Of a DNA stretch of 64,000 bases, positions 37,201 to 46,200 are shown piece by piece. Numbering within the stretch: position 1 is the first letter of the stretch; the number at the start of each line of letters is the position of its first letter. The notes under the pieces are model-generated. The model was not told the origin of the DNA. It saw only the letters and a program-made list of their open reading frames with translations, and ran no database searches. Source of the stretch: Latrodectus hesperus. Taxonomy: Eukaryota; Arthropoda; Arachnida; Araneae; Theridiidae. The DNA lies in assembly GCA_037975125.1 (NCBI GenBank), contig JAJQOW010000020.1:930001-994000 (forward strand). Direction: 5' to 3'. The translations under genes and the position numbers were made by a program.

Positions 37201-40200
37201 TCTTCAAACAACACATCATTCTCATCTTTTCTCTTACCTTTTCTTTCTACAGCTGTTCCTTTTTCTCATTTTCCTTTTCTATAGTTGAAATTATTTTTCT
37301 GAATTTTTAAAAGGGATTTGGATAATTGGATTTTTACCATATGCTTTGTCTTGGTCTTCACTTGAACTCTTCCCCTCTAGGGCTTGGGTGCACACAGTTG
37401 TTAATAATCCACTTTAAACTAGAGCTCCCTGTCTAATTAGCTCATGTGCTCTAAAGTATACAATGAAGTCAGTTTAATCAATTATACATTTTGCTTTTAT
37501 CACTGGTATATCACATGATTACTGTTACGTAATTTTAGAAGCTTGTGCTTAATTGATATTTGTCGTTAGTTAAACTTTTGTTAAATCAGTCACAAAATTG
37601 AATTATTTTTACAGCTAAATGAAAATGTTATTTGTGTCTTTTATTTTTCTCTATCAAACAAATATATCTTAAGATTAAACAGACAAAACAAATTTATATT
37701 TTTAAAAAATACAGAATTAATATAAGATTTACACTCTTATAATTAATATTTTGTTTTACTATTCTTTCTAGCTAAAAATTTGCTTTTTTCATAGTTCTTT
37801 TCCATTAATTATGTTATCAATTAACTAATTTGATTATAAAATAATTACTAACCTATATTTGGCAGTGTTGTGAAATTTATAATTTCTAATTTAATTTATT
37901 AGATAAATTATAGATTATAAATTTCAATTTAATTTAAATTTTTTTCATTTATTTTGCTTATCAAACTGAGCTATTTTATTCATATTCTCTTTTATGTTAC
38001 ATATTACATTTCTTACATATTTGTTTATGTTATAGAAACTCATAACTAACTTTCTGTGTCCTGTAGAAACACCATCTTTTGTGAAGAAGATGGAAGATAA
38101 GGAAACAAGAGCGGGGGAAACTACGGTGCTGGAATGCTTAGCATCAGGAAGCCCTCGTCCAAAGTTGAAATGGACCAAAGATAATGGACCATTGTATGCC
38201 ACAGAGCGGCATTTTTTCACCGCTGGGGACCAGCTCCTGATCATAGTGCAGACACAGGTCTCTGATGCTGGCACTTACACATGTGAGATGTCAAACACTC
38301 TGGGAACAGAAAGAGGATCTAGTCAATTGAAAGTTTTGCAAAGTTAGTTATCTTTCAGTGCACTAATCTTGATTTTAACATCATAAAATATTCAAAATCA
38401 TTCATTAACCAAGGAAATAGAATTAATCTAAAATATTAAAAAAAAATTAATTGGTTGATATTGCATTGGGATATATTTTGGTCATCTTTAAATCTCAAAA
38501 ATACGTGCTTCAGGGAAAGTCACATTAAAGTTATTTCTTTTTCAAACCAAAGGGTATTTTTTATTCAAAAGTTGAAGACTTTTTTCAATAAGATAATCTA
38601 TCAAATAATGCAAGTTTTGTGTTGAATTTTATGGATTTGTACTGTTTAATGTGTATTGAATAATGCATGTGTAAAACAATGTTGTTTTGCTTTGTTTTTA
38701 ATTATGTGATTTGCTTATAAACTGCCTAACATTTTTTAAGCAGCTCGATAATTCATTGTTTAGTTATTCTTTCAAATAATCTTTTTATGATTTAATTTCA
38801 TCCCTATGTCTGGAAATACTTGAAAAGTAACATTATTTTGTGGAAAAGAATTTCAGAAGTTTTCTTAGTTTAGTTATTCATTTCTTTTTTATTTTTATGT
38901 TTCTATCTGATTGCTTCATTTGCCAAATCAATTAACTCCATAAAACTAGTTGAAAAGGATAAACTGTTTTTTACGATTAACATCTTTATATTATTTATAT
39001 ATGGTTTTTTTAATGTTAATTCTTATAAGTGAAATTTTTTCTGAATGTATAGTTTTATATTGTTTATACTTTTGGAATTAAAATTTAACACAATTTAAAA
39101 AGTAGAATCAATCAATTTGGCTAGTGAACCATCCTATTAATTCCTTTTTATAAATTTGAATGAAAATAACTGATGAATATGGTTATATTTTGTTTATGTC
39201 CATTTTTCTAATTGTACATATTCTAAGTTCTTTTCTATATTAACATAAATGTTTTTTTAATTAAAAGTAATTTTTGATGCACTCAAACATTTTAAGACAT
39301 ATCAGTATGCTGTGATTGTAATAGGCAGTTAAATTCATTGTAATATAGTATTTATTTTAAAATATTATATTTTAAATAAGATATCTAAATCATTATTGAA
39401 ATAACAAAATAAATGTTATGTATTTATGACATTACAGTCATAAATGAGAATGTACAGCTCAAGGTAAAACTTGATTTCAAAAGCTCTTGAAAAATGTATA
39501 AAATTTGCTTTTGAGAAAGACATATATCTGTAATAATTTCTTCACATACTTAGAAGATTGCTTTGATAATGAACAAGAATAGCACTTTCATTGTTTATCA
39601 GTAATATTACTCAGGCAGGTTGAGCCTAACTCATGGTTAGGTACAAGAAAGTTTGCTGATGCAACAACAAATCTACTCAAATAAAGTTTGTTAAGAAATT
39701 CATTTTATGAAGAAATTATTTTAACCATTATATATTAATTTAAACCATTGTTGTGTTTTTTTTAGGTTCTCCTAGTGGTTATACTGTTGAAGAGACTCAC
39801 ACGACTACTGGTGTCATAGTCATTGCTGTTGTCATCTGCATTGTTGGGACCTCTGTTGTGTGGGTTTTTATCATTTATCATACAAGGAAGAGAACAGAAG
39901 AATATGCTCAGAGTGGTGCGAACTCTTCTGTGCGCTCTGCCGAACTCGCTCCCTACTCTGCGTGCTGCCCAAAGGAATACAGGCGTCCTTCAGGAAGGAA
40001 TATCTTCTTAGATTCCCAGTCAGGTGAGCTTTTCTTCTCTCATTATGAATAATTAATCCTACACAAGTATTTATTAATGACACATTCCTAATAATAACCA
40101 AATTTTATAACTTCTCCTTCATACAGTTCACTTACCATTATTACCAAGTATTAGATCTCAAAAGGATCATTGAAAGTTTCTCTTATTCTCACCTTTCCTA

Positions 40201-43200
40201 GTGACAGCCGTGGAGGGGCCTTGCCCTTGTGAAGAATTTTCCTTCAGGCTGTTTTATTTTTTATCATGGCCTTCCAATGTATCGCTTTTGAAATGGTGTA
40301 GGCAGTCAGCCCATCTAAGATTGGATGAGAACAGAGCCTTGCTCTTGTTCCAGAGGGCCTGGTCAAGAATATTTTCTGTGTTGAATGTTCTTTGTTCATT
40401 CTGATAACATAGTCAGCCCATTTAATTCAGTGGATATTTATGTACTTGATATTGGGTTCTCTTAAGGCACAATAGAGCTCTGGATTTCAGTGTCTGTGCC
40501 ACAAGCCATTTACTTGTATACCTTCAAAAACAGCTCTTGATATCTGCTTTAAAGTCTCCAAAAGCATTTTCATCTGTATCATTCCCATGTTTCTAATTCA
40601 GATCTGATGAGACATTTATAAGAGTTAATAACTTGTCTTTTTTAAATTAGGTTTGATTTTTGATACCTTAGACCATAAAAGATTTGTTGACAGCATGGAT
40701 TCATCTCTGAAATTCAAATGTGACGTAATTAATGTTAATCCCAGAGCCCAGATATTTAATGATATCAACTTTTTCAAAATTATATGTACCAATTTGTAGA
40801 TGGGTAAAATTTTCATTTGTTACAGTCATGTAATGTAATTATCTTTTTTAATCAGTTGAAAGGAAAAATATTTGAAAAACTGCATCTTGGATTTGGATTT
40901 TATTTCATATTTAAACTTGGGAATATCTTGAAAGAGAATCAATTCATAAATTGATGGGTGGTAGTTGATAAATGATTTTCTGTTGTAAGAGATAAGGTCT
41001 TACCTTGTGACCAACAGAATTGAAATTTTCACTTACTGTTTCTGTAGTGACTAAATTTACTTGTTGTTGTAGTGACTGTAAGTGTTTGAATCATCATCAA
41101 TTGTTTGTCTAGTGATGACATACTCTTAAGAGTGGGTGGTAGTAAGCTTAATCATTTGCTGTTAAAAAGCATAAAATGGATGTTGCACTTCAAATTTTCA
41201 GATAAAAATCAGTTATAATGAATGCTTGATAGTCAGTTTCCTCCTTTGCAAGATATAAATATGATTAATAAAATCTTTTCAAAAAGGTTACAGTGAATAT
41301 TAGAGATACTGTACAACAATTTTCATTTGTAAGTTCACACCCACTGTGAAAATATTTTCACAGTAAGGAAAAAATATTTCTTTATAAATAAATGTGACTT
41401 TTTAAAGCAAATCTGTAAAAATTGTATAAATCAACTATTATTTTAAACCTGATGAATCTGATATGCTTATTATAAATGTATTAAAATAACTTTGAATTTT
41501 GTTTCAATTGCATTGTAAAAAATGTCTTTTACATTTTGTGTGCATTGTTGCAGGGCATTCAAAAGATAGTGGAACTGGAGATAGTGGCCAACAAAGCAGT
41601 GATGACATGCTTGTAGAAGATGATCAGAATTTATTAATTGAATCAAGAGCACCAGCTATGTATGGTGGAAGTGAGTTATTTTAATATTTTTATGCACTTC
41701 TAAAGGACATTCATATTTTAACCAGCTTGAGCTATTTAACTGTAACAGTTTCTGAAATTCTAATTGTGTAATGGTTGAAATCTATCATTCAGTCATGATA
41801 AAAAGTTATTTATGTTTATACATTTGTTCAGATTGTGATGAATGGTGGACATAAATTAATAGACTCACCTATTAACAATACAATGTTCTGTTTTTACACA
41901 TATATGATATTCAAAATTCTTAATAATTGAAAAACATTCATTGCAAATAAACTTATAGTTGTATGGTTTGCGATATGCTCCTCAATTCCATCTCAGATGT
42001 ACATATTTATAGGATTTTGTGCCAACAGAGAAAACTAAACAAATAAGAGACATTTTTTATAATTTTTAAAAACAAATATTTTTAATGAATTTATTTGGTG
42101 GACATGAATAACATGAATAGTCCAAACAAAATTGTTAATTTGTCAGTTGAACTAAAAGTTAAGAAAGTTACTGCAAAGAAAATAGTCTGTTGCAAGTCCA
42201 TCATTAACCTTTTCCGGACGGGGCGCCTCTGTTTAAGACGCGCGTTCAGGACGAAGCAGAAGCGAAAGGAATGATGTTACAGGATTGGGGGTTTTCTCCG
42301 CTAAGCCTAACTTTAGAAAAAAATTCTTAAAAAAAAAAGTTAAAGTCCTACCGCCATGATTTTTAGTACCATTTTATATTATCACATAATCTATCTTATA
42401 ACATTAAAACTAGACTTTAATAATGTTTTTCCTTCAATTTATATGAAAATATATATATATAAGAAAGTTGATTACCTTGGGAAATAATTTTCGACAGTGC
42501 AATTCTTGTTTTTCCAAAAGTTTAATTGACAAAACACTTCAACATATTTTCAAATTAATAAAAACTATACAAGGGCTATTAACAAGAAAAAATAACAAAA
42601 TTTAAAATGAAGACTGAGTATGGAAACTCTCAAAGCACGGATGAACGCAAAGTCCGACATTGCATCTGTGTCAGAATCGCTAGAAATATCGTTTTCTAAC
42701 TCTTTAGAAAATGAATCATCACTTTCATCTATATCACTGAATGGTTCATTTACCATACGTGTATATTCTTCCTCTGTTAAATAACGCTTCCTTGCCATAA
42801 TAATCTGGAGTCGAGAATTTTCGAAATAGCAAGAAAAGTGAGAAAATAAATCCGAAAGCAGTAAAAACTGTAACGAAACTGACGCTAAAACCCCTAAAAG
42901 ACCTTCCATTGTAGCGAAAACAAAATAAAAAAAGTGTTCGGAGAGCTATCAGAAGCGAGAATGCTTAAATCACGTGGAAAGTTGAAGAGCCGAGCTGTGT
43001 TTGTTTACATTGCGAATTCCTCTCCCCCAGCTACAGCTGATAATCAAAATACCAATAAAAGCAGGAATATGAAAAAAATGAAGGTCAGAACACTAAAACT
43101 ATGTTCAGTTTAAATATAATGGACACATAGTGCCATCTAGCGATTATTAAAAATTGTTCCAGCTTAAAATGCATATATGCACCGCCCGGCCCTCACTTTC

Positions 43201-46200
43201 GTCCGTGCGAAATGCATATATGCACCGCCCGTCGCGAAGAGGTTAACATGGCTTTTCAGTTAATATTTAAGAGAGATTGAATATTTATTTTTCCTATTTG
43301 TTTAACAGTTTGTGACTTACATTAATTAGAAATTAATATAATTAATTTTTCTTTCAGAAAAAAAAATGAAATTATTTGTTTATAGTTGCCAATTTGTAGT
43401 TTTCCTATACAATGTACACTATTTTGATGGATTATAAAATCTTATGACCAAATGCAAAAATTGTATAAAGTGTTAAATTAGTCTGAAATTATAAAGCTTT
43501 GTCTCCAATTTCTTCTATGTGATTAATGAGTGATCATGATATATATACTGTATATATTAGTTTTTTATTATATATTGCATATAGAGCCTTATATGATATA
43601 TTGCATATATAGCCTTATAGAATATATTGCATATATAGCCTTCTAGAATTTATTGTATATATCACTCTTTTTATAAAGAGTGAAGAAAACAAGGAAAAGA
43701 ATGAATTGATTTAAGGAATGTCAATTTCATTTTAAAAATACACTTTTTATTCAATTTAGTTTAATTCTGACTATTACTATTACAATTATTGAATAATTGA
43801 TTTGTGCTATTTAATGTAGAGTCCATCATTATTGTTGCAAGTGAACTTTCACTTCTTGAAATTTCTCTTTGATAAAAATATTTTTAATATAAATTATATA
43901 TATACATTGAATCATTTCTTGAATGCTTGTATTTACTATATGTTTATTAATGATGAAATATAAGCAAATTTGTTCCATTTTTAAGCAAAAGTTTAAATAG
44001 ATGATTAATTTATCAGTTTTCAGTCAGTTCAGTAAATGAATTTGTGTGCACATCAGCATAAAAAAATATGTATATAAAATTTCTCAATTTCATACAAAAT
44101 TTTAAATACTTGCAAATATATTTATACATAATGTAGATAACTGTATATAATAAATTAAATAAGGAATTTTTCATTTTTCAATTAGCTTTATAGCAAAAAA
44201 TATAAATTTAATTATTATTTGTTATACTAGTTTATAAATTTTCCTATTTTTTGAAACTTTATGTATTTCTAATTTTTCAGCCAAATTTTTTATTTTAAAC
44301 TTGATTTATATTATTTTTGTAATCTAAGATTAATGATTCTATTGTTGCACAGTTTGTAAAGTCGCCATACAAACAAAGCTTCTAATTTATGATGGGATCT
44401 GCTCTAAAAATAACTAAAATAAGTATTGTATATTTTAATCAAGTTGTTTTTTTATTTTACATTATTAGAAGGAAATTATTTACTAAGTGATCTTCAAAAT
44501 GTGTGAAAGGAGCCTTCTGTTATCCACAAACTTTATGAATTAGCCACATGACCAAATTTAAATTCAGGATTCAATTATTTAATATCAACAAATAGAACTC
44601 TGTGTAATTTAAAAGCAAAAATTATTCTAATGACTTTGATTTGGTTAACATTTTATATGAGAAATATTTGTATTTTCTTAAATTAAGAAATTTTTAATAT
44701 TTAAATTAACTAAAAAGACAAGATAAAAGGATACACATTTTCTAAACTGAAGCAAAGATCGTTGAAGCTATAAACCATTCCTTTTAGATATTTTTGGTTT
44801 TATGGGGGTTGTGTGTCTAGTCTAGCTAGACAACCTGAGATAAGTAACAACAACAACATACATCATTCCATAGTCTATGGGGAAATTTACTTTTTTATTG
44901 TTTATAAATGAATATCTTCTGAGTCACAAGAATACTTTGCTTAAGAATTTAGATTTTAAGTAGAGAAATTTAGAATACATTACTAAAACTTGGTAATGTC
45001 AGAAAAGGTGAACAAACTAAATTTTTATATTGTTTGAGCTTGTAGCATGATTCTTTGATTTGAGACTTATGAAATCCAAGATCTGTTATACAAAAATGGT
45101 TTTAAAAGCAAATAAACCAAACCAGAATGCATCTTTTTTTAGTTTTAAATGAATTGTGCTACTATGCATACCTATTGAGTAGAGTGGGTACAAGTATTTA
45201 TGTATCTTTTTAAATTTTAGCGCAAGGTCTTTTCCTAGAAGTCCAGAATGATGCAGATGATTGCCAAACGTTGCAAGCTCCTGGTGCTTCTAGAACAACT
45301 TTAAAAGAACAAGTACCTTTGCTACAAACATTCAGAACCCATCGGGGCAATTGTGAATTGCAGCACAAATCTTTGGGTGATCCTCCTCACCTCACACAGT
45401 GTAGGCCAGGGACATGGCTTCTGGATGTGATGCAGAGGTCTTACTCTGCCGAGCAGCTTGGAGGCCTTTCATCCCGTTGTCCCTATGACCCACCTCTGGT
45501 CTCACTGTTACGTACTGATAGTGATACCACCGAAAGAGACTCGGGGTTTTCTACGTTCCCTCGAAGTGTGACTCTGGCGTCTGTCAGTAATTGGAGTGGG
45601 GACTCACCAAGATTTTTAAGATTGCCAAAAGGTTTGTGTCTTATAATTTTGGATTTATTTATTTACTATTTACAACTTTAAATCTTTCATGTTATAGGAT
45701 ATTATTGTATAATTAAATATTGGATGAAGGATAGAAATCAAAGGGAAGAATACTCAGATTAAAGATATTAGAAGTTTTACTGAGCATAGATTGTTGCATT
45801 TTTCTGAAAATTTTTATCCTAAAATTTCCAATAATTCTCAGAAATGTCAGATCAAAATAATAACTTTGTCCTGACATTTTCTAATTATATTGAATGACTT
45901 TTAAATGTATTTAAAAAGTTCATTAAAAGAAAAATTGCAGTCTTGTCATTTTGTGATATTGAATCTAAATATTTTCTGGAACAGTTTCATTTAAATTATT
46001 TAATTCATTGTTCTTTTTTCTATGGCATTGATTTTCTGTTTTGAACCTTGCTCTAGAAAACTCAACCTATCATAATAAGAGTGGGTAAATCATGTTTCAG
46101 TTACCAGTTTTAAAAACCTTTCATCCCTAAACACTTTAAGAAAATTTTAAGTGGCAGTTTTATCTGGTCAACTGCAACATTGCTGGTAATGACTCAGTTG

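Larger units (their letters stand above)
36342..38066 (+). other. LRIG intron with Tigger and SINE relics
   Basis: A 1.7 kb intron between the Ig2 and Ig3 exons. Outside 36623-37450 it is plain AT-rich sequence. Confidence 0.65.
41671..45220 (+). other. LRIG intron of 3.5 kb
   Basis: It contains a SINE-like stretch (about 41955-42050, weak), the piggyBac-type element at 42208-43242, and a 26-bp tandem repeat. 43.7-45.2 kb is plain AT-rich sequence. Confidence 0.65.

Noticed and set aside
39823..40011. Alternative-frame ORF over the transmembrane exon
   Set aside because: Shadow of the true LRIG frame, which carries the TM helix and joins neighbouring exons in phase.
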